NCBI RefSeq assembly: GCF_037126465.1
Contig: NC_088204.1
Location: 74,833,807 to 74,897,806, forward strand
Reading direction: 5' to 3'
From: Ornithodoros turicata
Taxonomy: Eukaryota > Arthropoda > Arachnida > Ixodida > Argasidae
Length of the DNA stretch: 64,000 nt
A model generated the notes under the pieces. That model did no database searches, was not told the DNA's origin, and was given only the letters and a program-made list of their open reading frames with translations. Made by a program: the position numbers and the translations under genes. How positions within the stretch are numbered: position 1 is the first letter of the stretch; the number at the start of each line of letters is the position of its first letter. Below, in pieces: positions 47,801 through 57,730 of this stretch.

Positions 47801-49405
47801 GCGCAAGGCGTGGGCGAGAAGTGACGTACTGCTCAGATGGTCACGTGCACACAAGTAACTCTGACGTTACTCTTTTCGAAGTCGCGTCACGTGCCCGTTC
47901 CCTTCGTCACACTGTCGTCCATCCAGCTGATCCTTGACCTTGTGTTTTGGCCAAGAGTCTTAACTGGCATCTCCAGTGGGTCCTTTCCCAATGCGTGACA
48001 AAAGCATTTGGTATTACTCTCAATATTTCTTCTTTTTTTAAATATTTTGATATGAATTTATGTAATATATTATTATATTCTATATAATATATTTATATAT
48101 ATATATATATATTATTATATATATAGTCTCGGTGCCATGCATCACTAGCGGAGAAACCGTAGCGTTCACAAGAGGGGTCAATACCCCCGTAGAATTTGGC
48201 TTACCTAGGACATGATTGATATCGGTAGGACTTACTCCCAAAAAGGGAGTACCTGATTTTTACTCCAATGCAGAAGCGCATTTTTTTTTTTTTCAATATT
48301 ATCTTGGCTGGCATATAATGCGCGTGACATGCACTATCGTTTAATTTATTCTTCCTTTTTTTTTTTACCACGCTACATACATTTAGACACGATTCCAAGT
48401 AAGCTTTCGAAGTACATCGCATTAAAAATGCGGACAAAAGAGTAATATTTTTTTTCCTTTTCACTCTGGACAATCGTTTAATATGCAAGCAATGCACGTG
48501 TCGTCCAGGCTCTTGGACTCGGCAAGTAGAACCTCGTATGTTCTGCAAGTTAAAGCAGATTGCGTGACGAGGTTTCGAGATGTTCCCTGTTCTGCCTGAA
48601 ATCCGAAGTAGGCGCACACGAACGAAAAAAAAATAAAAATAAAAATCTAAGATACGGGTTTAAATTTAGGACTTCAGCTCACGCATGGTTTAGGAAAGGA
48701 GCAAACCTGAGATCGAGATTAAAGTACATACGTTCGTAAAATAATACCATGTTGGCATTAAAAAAAAAGACAAGCAAAAAGACAAGCAAGAAAAGACGAA
48801 ACGGGAAGAAACGTACGAAAGAGGAGGTGTTTCCGGGTTTCGGGTTATTGTGCTGCGAGGGCAGCCGCTTTTTGTTTTTTTGGCCGAAACTTATTTTGCA
48901 GAAGTTGTTGAAGAAGAAACCTGCCTTCTGAAATATGATGACGTCTTTCTTTTTCTTTTTTTTTTTCCTGGCGAGAAAGTTCAAAGTACGTGCAGTTTTA
49001 TCGTCCGCTGTTTCGTTGAGATAGATGGTGAATGTTGGTAGTGTATGTAGGCGAGTACGCACGGCCGAGAGTATGCCATTATTTCTTTCTCTCTCTCTCT
49101 CTCTTTTCTTTTTCTTTTCTTCTCGTGGAGAATGTTTCTGTCCACTTTACGGCACTTTATTCACTTTTCGTGATCATCTTTTATGCACTACTAGATGTTT
49201 ACTTTTTTAAGGTTTCGTTTGCAGAAGGTATACATCGCTCGTAGAAGACGATTCGTCTTGATTGAGTCGTGACAGGTGTCTGAAGTTCATACGTTACGAG
49301 CTTTGAGAAAGTGCAGGGTGGCGTGGCGAAACTGCGTTGGCATCTCTCAGATGGAGTATGTTCCTTTTTAAAGGAGCACAGAGGGCGATCAAAAAAAAAA
49401 TCAGA
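47801..49405. other. No gene recognised; AT repeat
   Basis: TATATA-rich block at about 48055-48125, TTACTCC words at 48228-48265 related to the MITE at 12587, and several poly-A/poly-T tracts. No supported gene. Confidence 0.4.
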
Positions 49406-49972
49406 TTACCGTAATTTCACGCGTATAAGCCGCACATTAGATAAGCCGTAGGACTCGTCTTTAGGAACGTTTTGAAAATTTTCGGGCAGATAAGCCGCGG
49501 GCAGTACGACTCGACTGCTTTGTGCGACAAAGGAGACCATACAGAAGCCCTGTGGTCCATACTCCGGGATCAGCATGGTGTACAACGAAGAAGGCCATTT
49601 CTAGTGTTCCACCATTGCAACAATCGGATTGTGCCCTTGTTGCGTGTTTTTAATGGATTGACGGGTCAGTTGCCTTCCAGGAGACACGAATTACTGTCGC
49701 CACTTTCATTAAAGCTGCTTGGTGGAAGGCACGAGGAAGGTCAGTCTACTCAAATGTGGACCCGCCCCTGTTACACACTGTTCGTGCGTGCATTGGCAGA
49801 GCGGTGCTGTTCCAAGGACACTGTCGGCCCTTTCCTTAAAACCAGCGTATGGGCAAAATACCAGGGAAAAAGTGTCATCAGATAAGCCGGACCGGTGGAT
49901 AAGCCGCAGAGCGCCCGTGAGGAAAAAAAAATGGCGTATAAGCCGCGGCTAATAGGCGTGAAATTACGGTAA
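49406..49972. mobile_element. IS630-like non-autonomous element with ATAAGCCGC repeats
   Basis: The left terminus TTACCGTAATTTCACGCGTA, then TAAGCCGC, is matched with two mismatches by the inverted right terminus ending at 49972. TA at the outer edge of each terminus fits a TA duplication. The word ATAAGCCG recurs at least four more times near both ends. Comparable ends occur in TcMar/IS630-type elements of other animals. A 137-residue frame inside shows no transposase motif. Confidence 0.6.
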
Positions 49973-50489
49973 ATCTGATGAAAGCGTGTGTGTCAATTTA
50001 CCGAATGGCACGAAAGGTTTTGATGTGTACAATTTGTTTCCCAGCAAAAACACTCACATAAGCATGGATCCGCACGTTCACCCTTAGCTCGCCACTCCGG
50101 GTATAACGAGGAGAAGCATGATTTCACGTCACTGGTGACGTTACAGGGTCCACGCGTTCTGGTTCGCTGGTCGGTGAGGTCAGCGCCCTCTCCCTTTGCC
50201 GCCGTAAACCAGTTTTGCCAGTTCCCCTGGAGACTCGAACGGCCGGGTAGCAGACAACATTTCTCTGAACCAATCAGCGAGCGCGGACTCTGTAGCGTCA
50301 GCGCGATGTCACAGGCGGATTGCAGTCTGGTACTTTCCTTCCACCACCGTTGCGCACGGTCGCTTTTTGCGGCGTACTTTAAATTCAATTTCCGCGATAA
50401 TTATGACTCTGTGGGGTGTATTACTTTTCGTGGTGCATCTTACTGGCCCGCTTAACAGTTTTGTAGGAAGAAAACAGGGTGTTAAAAAT
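49973..50489. other. No gene recognised
   Basis: Open frames on both strands overlap and have no recognisable product. Confidence 0.4.
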
Positions 50490-50645
50490 GACTTCTGTGC
50501 TACTTCGCGCTTGAGGGGCCGTCGCCAAGCAACTCTGGCTACAAGCGGTGTACAGACATCCACAGACGGATGAAGGACAGTAGGAGGGACTGAGAGACAA
50601 GGGGTTAGTTTGCGTCCTGGGCCGACTTCAGGGTAAACTGGGGCA
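50490..50645 (-). mobile_element. Ruka-like SINE, 5'-truncated
   Basis: On the plus strand GCTACAAGCGGTGTACAGAC, CACAGACGGATGAAGGACAG and GCGTCCTGGGCCGACTTCAG follow the order of the copy at 43573-43697. The tRNA head is missing. Confidence 0.65.
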
Positions 50646-51479
50646 GCAGGTCCCCCAAGGTCGCCATTTTCACATGTATTTGTTCCTATCCCGATGCGTG
50701 CAATGCCGGAGGCCGCCCTTAGATACCCCATTGTTACCAGACGTTGGCTTGCGTTGCATTGTAGCGCGCTAAAGATCCCGTTGAAGCACAATCCATCCAG
50801 GACCAAAAAGTGAAACACGACACAGAAAATTGTTATACGCGTTTTATTTGGACATGTAAAGCCTAGATTCATTCGCAGAAACAACAAAGACATTTTGCCG
50901 CTAACTTTAGCGCGCTGAAGTGATCCGGAACGGCAACAGTGGGGTATCTAGTGGCGGCCTTCTTCGTTGCACGCTTTTCCGAGGTGAGTTTGGGGGACCT
51001 GTGTGGCGGCACTCGTTAGGTGAGGCAGTGTCGGGATTCGATGCAAGCAACCCTTAAGTCATTCAGCGTGACCGTGGGGGTCCCACTGTATTTTCAGAAA
51101 ATAACGCGCTCACCCAAAGCGCGGTATGGGCCTTGCGCGTGCGCAGTGCATGGTGACGACGCTATTTCTTTGGGGATGTTTGAAGCGCTTCGCTGGAACA
51201 TACAGAGGACAGAATTCGTGTTACGCATATCCAAGCACGTTCCCTTCGGGTATGTTTACAGCCGTATAGGCGTTACGCGTAGACTATTTTAAATGAGGTC
51301 TTATGCATGCGGCGTGCACGCACCGCAAACGCAACCGCGAGGTATTGGGAAACACATGACGACGCCAGTTGTTTACTCGGGAGAGTCGTTATGCTGAGGC
51401 ATGCGCAAGACGAATGCAATCTTGCCGTAAGCATCGCAGGTGATCGTTCTGTGTATCTTTCGATGACACGAATCCCTAG
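50646..51479. other. No gene recognised; one isolated donor-like site
   Basis: TTTTCCGAG|GTGAGT at about 50979 resembles a splice donor after a short open stretch, but no matching acceptor or frame could be supported. Confidence 0.35.
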
Positions 51480-51487
51480 CTCGGCTG

Positions 51488-52283
51488 CAGACTTGTACGT
51501 ATCTTGAGTACGTACTCAAAATACAGTATTTTAAATACTTTTTCTGGTATTTTGCTACTTTACTCAATACTTTTTGTGACAAGTATTTTTAATGTATTTA
51601 AAATACTTTTTTCGGTATTTGCTACTCAGTACTCAAAATACTTTCCTTCCTGGTCAAGCCATATCCAGCACACTTCCCGCCGTGCCGAGATTTTCAGCTC
51701 ACTGGAATTTAACCCCCTTTTCTTCTTTCTTTTTTCGGGAATTCGCGGATCTGTCATATCATCTTGTACATTAGGCTGGTCCCACCTTGCTTGTCAATAG
51801 CCAACTTCGTCAGAAAGCCGTTCCTATTCATATTGCCAGGTGAATCACCAGGGGATTGGGTACAAGAGAATCCCAGCATTTATTTCCTTGGTCACCAAAC
51901 CAATAAACACGTGCCACAGGTTGAAAGACCCGAACGAACATACAGGACGGATTACGACTTAGTTCAGAACATATCAACAAAGTTTACTTGGGTTCATCAA
52001 AGTTCACCAAACATAGACACCAAGACGTTGCAAATGAAAGATATGCTTCAGCATGGCTGATGAAGTTTATTCCTTTCATTTGTCCACGTTCAGAATACGC
52101 GTTTCACTTACAGCTAATACTAAAGTGCTTTAAAGAGTATCTTAAATACTTCTTAGAGTATTTAGTACTCTACTCAAATTACTTTCAGTTTTGAGTATTT
52201 TGTACTCTATTTTAAATACTTTTTACGTTGAGTATTTAGTATCTTATTTTAAATACTTTTGCGCAGTATTTTGTACAAGTCTG
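51488..52283. mobile_element. Non-autonomous hAT-type element with 8-bp target duplication
   Basis: CTCGGCTG occurs at 51480-51487 and 52284-52291. Between them the termini CAGACTTGTAC and GTACAAGTCTG are perfect inverted repeats. Subterminal regions of 170-190 bp carry many copies of TTTAAATACTTTT, GAGTATTT and ACTCAAAATAC. An 8-bp duplication with short CAG...CTG termini fits hAT. The unique centre (about 51650-52120) has no transposase domain. Confidence 0.85.
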
Positions 52284-52419
52284 CTCGGCTGCCGTACCCT
52301 GACATACAGTGCGCGTGGCGAGGATTTTGCGAAGTACGTGCTGGGACGAATTTCGTGTCTGTATTGGATATGATAATTGGTGGCTTTGATTTGACGTCGC
52401 GAGACAACTGCGCCAATGA

Positions 52420-52620
52420 GCGCTGTGGATTAATTGTGTCCAACCCAGGGCTCCGAAATCACGGCACCGTATTTAACGTCTCTCGCGGAAGACGGCGTGT
52501 CCAAGGAAGTTGTACCCTGTCACGAAGTTGCTGGCGTCTTCGGCAGGGTTCGAACCTGCAACCTTGGGACCAAGATGCGGACACGCTATATCAACGTGTG
52601 TGTATCTGGAATGGAATTGA
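52420..52620 (-). mobile_element. tRNA-derived SINE, second family
   Basis: On the minus strand a B box (GGTTCGAACCCTGCC) is followed by GACGCCAGC, GTCTTCCGCGAGAGACGTTA and ATACGGTGCC. These align in order with the copy at 57040-57200. Confidence 0.55.
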
Positions 52621-52815
52621 AGGTGGACCAAATGTCAGGACAGGATAAAATACATCGGCTTCACATGACGCTGAACAACCGGTTGAACACGGGGCCGTTC
52701 GTGACAGCGTTCTGTCCATGTGCTGATGATGCTATACGATCATTCCTATTGGTTCTCGTGGACACGTGACTTTTCCCGAGCATCCTTGCTGCCGTGGCGT
52801 CAGACCAAGATGAGT

Positions 52816-52971
52816 TTCGGTGAGGGGCGTATCCAGGATTTTTTCAGAGGAGGGGGTCCAGCCATGGACCGCATGCTAGATACGCAATCGAAGGTCAATT
52901 AAACACTACGTGAATGCAGAAATTGAGGAGGGGGTCGGACATCCGGACACCCCTCTAGATCCGGGAGATGG
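52816..52971. mobile_element. MITE-like unit with AGGGGCGTATCCAGGATTT end
   Basis: The left end GGGGCGTATCCAGG is imperfectly mirrored by CCCCTCTAGATCCGGG at the right, with GGAGGGGGTC repeated near both ends. Confidence 0.4.
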
Positions 52972-52972
52972 C

Positions 52973-53136
52973 GAGTGGCGGGAAATTCAAAAAGGCGGGC
53001 GGGAAATTTAAAAAGGTCGGCACGTGATAAAACACGTGCACGCCGCTCTTCGCGCGATACGTGAAGGCCGCGGTGCACGTCACGCGCAATGTGTCACGTG
53101 CCCACCGTTTTGAATTTCCCGCCATTCGTTAGCTTC
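52973..53136. mobile_element. Foldback unit with GGCGGGAAATTCAAAA ends
   Basis: GGCGGGAAATTCAAAA on the left and its complement on the right enclose a GC-rich centre with several CACGTG words. A second GGCGGGAAATTTAAAA lies just inside the left end. Confidence 0.5.
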
Positions 53137-54249
53137 TAACGACCGTAACGACGATGAAGCGATTAAGCCCCCTGGGCGGAGACAAACCGTCGTAACGTAT
53201 TTCCGACTTCGCAGTGCCACCTGGAATGCGGGTTCAGATCTACGCAAATATAGACGACCTGCGCCCCTACGTCATTGATTACGTAACGCCACCGCGCAAA
53301 GCATGCTGGTGGGCACTATCGGCTTTATCAGCCTATCAGCCGACCCGTTTTTCTCGCTTCTTACCCACCACTTGCAAAATATAACCTCGAACCAGCCTTC
53401 TCGTGACGTCACATGTTTGTAAACAGAGGGTCGTCTATAACCGTGTTAGCGCCACGAAGCAACTGTGGCTATGAGCGCAGATATAACCGTCATTCGCATT
53501 TATCCGACGAAACTTAACCCTTAAACGCCGTGCCATACTGGTGACGTCAGCAGAGTAGCGACGACGATGACGGCTGGAACGCGCAAATGAACCGACACAA
53601 CACAAACCCCTCAACGTGCCTGTAAGAACACGAACGATTGAAACATGGTAGCCTTGGAAAACGCAACGCAGCGACGGGAGTCGAACCACACACCTCTCGG
53701 TTGCTGGTGGGAGGGAGAGTTACTGAGAGACTGAGCGCGTGTCACTTGCCAGCGTGGTGTAGTGGTTAGCGTACTCGATCGGTGGTCGAGGGGTGCGTAT
53801 AGTCTTGGCCCCGCCCTCTTGACACTTGACCCCGCCCCCACACAAGAATCACTCCGCGCGCGCGAATGTAGTGTGGCGCGGCCATTTGGGGACTGAGGCG
53901 AGAGAGAGAGAGAGAGAGAGCCCGCACTACATCGCCAAGCGGGGGCGTCGTGCAAAGGCTGGTAGCCAATTGCGGAAGACTTCCACGGATGAGTGGGCGG
54001 TCCTAATTGTAGGACTTAAGCTGTCACTGACTATAGTTAGTTCGATTCACGCGCCGCTTTCTGTCTTTTTGTTCGACTGCCGTACCTCACACCCCTGTCA
54101 GACGTGACTACTTTAGTGTCACTTTCAACGAGGGCAACGCTTGCACTTAGTGTCCTTCGTGTGCTGTCACACGTTCCAGACTCACTTCACTTCTCTTCGG
54201 CAGAGCGAGTGTGTAGCCTCGACGGCAGAGTTTGTGGTACAGGTAAAAA
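53137..54249. other. SINE scraps and GA microsatellite
   Basis: Contains a Ruka-like 3' scrap (GTTAGCGCCACGAAGCAACT at 53446), a minus-strand B-box-like word near 53672, a plus-strand A-box-like GTGGTGTAGTGG near 53755, TGACGTCA at 53404 and 53542, and a GA repeat at 53898-53920. No gene was supported. Confidence 0.4.
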
Positions 54250-54434
54250 TACAGTGAACCCTCGTTAACATGACCCCCGATAATCTGACATACGCGCCTT
54301 ACGACCATACTCCTGAGGAACAATGCAGTGAAACATCTGCAAATCTCCCCCTCCCCCCCCGTTAATATGACAATTCCGCATTATGACCAAAATTTTCGGG
54401 AACGACCATGGTCATAATAACGAGGGTTTGCTGC
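54250..54434. mobile_element. pogo/Tigger-like MITE, copy 2
   Basis: Left end TACAGTGAACCCTCGTTAAC; interior GACCCCCGATAATCTGACAT shared with 6949-7177. The right terminus has decayed (TGCTGCA instead of CACTGTA). Confidence 0.75.
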
Positions 54435-54479
54435 ATTGAAGAAAAGCGAGGGCCCCCGACTCGACAATATTTTTAAACC

Positions 54480-54800
54480 AGTATTTTCAACAGCGTTGTC
54501 CCAGATAAACGTAAAAGACGGTTCTGTGCACCAGTGTGAACCTGCATCGAAAGTTTCACAGCGAAAAGAGTGATAGAAGCGGAGAAAATGGGCGCAGCGA
54601 ATACCGAAACTGATGCGGTTCTGACGTCACAGCGCACGAGAAGCCACGTGATTACGGCTGCCAATAGGAATGGAGGCAACTCTGACGTCGGCGCTTTGTG
54701 TCTGCGAGGGCTTATATCTTGCTAAGTAAGACACGTAGATGAATTATCCTCTTTTCTTCAGTATTCAGGCGTAACGAACCACATCTATGAAATTGTCCCA
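54480..54800 (+). repeat. Dispersed repeat family C, copy 2
   Basis: Counterpart of 14310-14700 with the same ordered words. It carries TGACGTCA (54622) where copy 1 reads differently. Confidence 0.65.
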
Positions 54801-57039
54801 ACCCATGTAAATGACACTTACTTAAGCCGCGTAGCAAGCGCGTAGTGCACGTGGCATTCGCTTGGTTGGAGTGCACTTCACGAAAGTGACACTAAATTAG
54901 CCCGCGTCCAATTCATGCTTCTACAACATCGTTCCAAAACTCTTTTTACCACGAACTACTGACCTCTGAAATAACTAGGGTTTCCGGTTTTTATTTTTCG
55001 GCGGATTCGGCGTATACGTTTTTCGCTGTTTTTCCTTGCGTGTACATGGTTTACCCGACAGTTGTCGGCGAATAGAAATCACAACGTAATTTCCGCACGA
55101 TGCTCATTCAACATGGCGTTGTTCGCTGCGGTGGCGTTTTACGGCTAACGAAATAGCAAACGGATTGGATTGGATTGGATATGAAAGAAAAATATGGAGT
55201 AAACGGACATTTTTCACAAGCATCGTATTTCTGTATGGTTTTCTGATGTGCATCAGCAACCTGCTGGGCATGTGCAGCAATTTATCTCTGTCATCGTTCC
55301 TGGAATGTCCCTCTATATTCGGTGTTTTTCGATTAAAACCGAATGAAGGAAAATTTACCAGGCGTATGTTTTTCGGTGTTTTTCGATTAAAAACGAAAAC
55401 GCGGAACGCTAGGAATAACCTGCCGAACAACATAGTGACGATCACTGATAACACGCGCTTTGAACAGTCTCTGGCAGAACACCTGAAAGATTAACTCTAA
55501 ACAGACTTGTGAGAAGTTTCATTATCACTCGACTTCCCTTGATAGTTGCAAAGTAGGTTGTACACTAATAAGATGCCAACCATCGTCATCGTCATATTGT
55601 TTGGTGTTTTATATTCTTTGTATTACCTTACTAATAATAATAATAATTGGGTGTTTACGTGGCGAGACAACTGACATCATGAGCGACGCCACAGCGGTCG
55701 GTCTGTGGATTGCGTTTCCCACCTTAGGGTTCTTTAATGAAAGCTCATCATTACCTTACTTTGTATTTTGGTTTTCACATTGTGTTTAGCAGTGTTCCGC
55801 TTTGCTTATGTCGCCCCCGCCCCCCTTATATGATGCCCTCGGGCCTTTAAGGGTTAAATAAATGAAATGAAACACGTTCACATATTTCGCTGGGGACACC
55901 TTTATTCTTGAGTTCTCGTCATTATTATTATCGTTATTAGTATGCTGTGCGTACTCCTCAAACGAACAAACATTCTCTCCTCTCGGAGGGCACCTGGGCG
56001 GGTCAGATACGACCATCACTGTGGGTTTCATTCACGACGGAAATGTGTGTCGCGCAAACTTTTGAACGCACGGGGGGGTTTGACGCAAAATTATTGCTGC
56101 GTAGTAGCAACGAGGAACGCTATCCTCGAAACACACGGCGGCGAAAGACGGAAAAGGTGAAGGGAAAAGGTATCGATTTTCCGTTAGTGGACTTTCTCCT
56201 CCACCTTTTCCTGACACCCCACCCGACTTGTGTGTTGCCAGGCGCGCGAGAGCGATCTCTGCTATAGTATACGAAGGGGGGGGGGGGAAATGACAAGATG
56301 GCTTTTGAAGATGACGGGCAATTTTCCTTTCGCTGTTTTCTTTTTTTATTTTTTCCTCCTCCTGATGTCTTTCCTTTATTTCTTCTTGCGTTATATTCTT
56401 TTATTATTTTTTTTTTGCGTTGTATTGTCGTCTCGTTGTTTCGTGAAGTGGAACGGCCTTGTAATATCGTCTCTGTGGCCCGGTTATCTTGGCTCCACGT
56501 CCGAAATTGAGGTTGTGGCACGTTGTTGGGACGTTCGCGGGACGTGACCTGCAAGAGGTGACACACGATTGCAAGGCGCAGTCATTACTTGAGATGGAGA
56601 ATGACGAGTACTTCAGTTTACGAGACCTTTACTTGAGCAGACTTTTCACAGTTTGCGTCCTGTCAAGGTCCAGTACTTACTTGGGAGTACTTGTACTCTA
56701 ATGCTAGGCTTGAGACCAGCTTGCAAAACGAATTCAAAATGGGCTCGTTCGGCTGCCCAGGGGGTGCCCTCGCTCACTGCCATCACTGCCACCTGCGGCG
56801 GCAAGCATAAGTTATTTCCAGCATTTATTTCAGTTATTTCGCAGTTTCCTGCAGTTATTGCATCAGGCATTGTTCATATTCACTGAGGCAGGTCGAACAC
56901 GAGTCAGAAATCAAGTGACGACGTGTGAAATCTCCAGCGTCGTCATCTACGCTTGTAGAAGAATACACTGGAAAACTTTTCCTCCGCCCGCCACAAGGGA
57001 AGAAAGCCGGCGCCAGTGTCGCCGTGCCAAACTCTAGCC
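54801..57039. other. No gene recognised; possible LINE tail
   Basis: An ATTGG run at 55155-55180 and two near-identical GTGTTTTTCGATTAAAA words about 53 bp apart (55322 and 55375). At 55830-55875, CTCGGGCCTTTAAGGGTTAA followed by ATAAATGAAATGAAAC looks like a non-LTR 3' end. Poly-G at 56275-56287. No supported exon. Confidence 0.35.
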
Positions 57040-57215
57040 GAACGTCCCTGCCTGCTAATCTCAAGGTAGCGGGTTCGAACCCGGCCGAGGACGTCGGCAT
57101 GTTTGCGGCAGGGTTTGTCACGTGAGCACGTCTTCCGCAGGGGACGTCAAATATACGGTGCACCCTCCGCTGAGATTCCGGCTCGCGTTAAAGAATCCTC
57201 AGGTGTGCAGAATTA
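57040..57215 (+). mobile_element. tRNA-derived SINE, second family
   Basis: B box GGTTCGAACCCGG at about 57071-57083, then GGACGTCGGCATG, CACGTCTTCCGCAGG, GACGTCAAATATACGGTGC and a CTCGCGTTAAAGAATCCTCA end. Shares order with 52420-52620 (minus) and 2985-3118. Confidence 0.55.
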
Positions 57216-57279
57216 ATTCGCGTGCCAACCACGTGATATCGCTCACGGCCCTAGTTGTCTCGCGGTGTCATGGGAGGGA

Positions 57280-57426
57280 GGCTCCACCTCCAAATGGCGC
57301 GCCCATAGGAGCACTCGGGAGACGGGAGCCGAGCACTACCGATGCGCCATCTATTAGGCAAGAGCAGAGGCCGCAACGCTCCGCCTCCCGAGTCCTCCTA
57401 TTGGCGCGCCATTTGGAGGCGGAGCC
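57280..57426. mobile_element. Foldback MITE with GGCTCCACCTCC termini
   Basis: GGCTCCACCTCCAAATGGCG, then CGCC, and its complement at the right enclose a second, imperfect inverted pair (CATAGGAGCACTCGGGAG / CTCCCGAGTCCTCCTATTG). The loop is about 40 bp. Confidence 0.7.
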
Positions 57427-57478
57427 GCCCTCGGTCTTGGTCAGCAAAGTCAAGGATAGTCGTCGTGTGATTCTTAAG

Positions 57479-57730
57479 CCTGATTCACGCTGCTGCGTTG
57501 ACGGTTGCGCTTACGTGTTGCGTCCGGTGACAGCGAATCATAGCAACGGAACATCCTTCCGGATAGAACGAAGGTACACGTAAGACGCTGTACGCAGCCG
57601 TAAACGCAGTAGTGTGAATCAGTCCTTACGTGTGCCTTCGTTCCATCCGGAAGGGTGTTCCGTTGCTATGATTCGCTGTCAGCGGACGAACACGCAGGCG
57701 CAACCGTAAACGCAGCAGTGTGAATCAGCA
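57479..57730. mobile_element. Compound foldback with CTGATTCACACTGCTGCG ends
   Basis: The terminus CTGATTCACRCTGCTGCG, then TTKACGGTTGCGC, occurs at both ends inverted, and a third inverted copy (CGTAAACGCAGTAGTGTGAA) lies inside at about 57601-57620. ATTCGCTGTCAGCGGA-type and CCGGATGGAACGAAGG-type blocks are likewise mirrored. It looks like two copies joined, one truncated. Confidence 0.65.

Noticed and set aside
50309..50893. 194-residue minus-strand open frame
   Set aside because: Half of it is the Ruka-like SINE body read in one frame.
50970..50984. Splice donor after a short open stretch
   Set aside because: Only the donor-like word is convincing; no acceptor, start or partner exon was found.
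54473..54679. Conserved small membrane protein shared with 14195-14425
   Set aside because: The similarity is explained by DNA-level repeat family C; frames are not preserved along the whole repeat.
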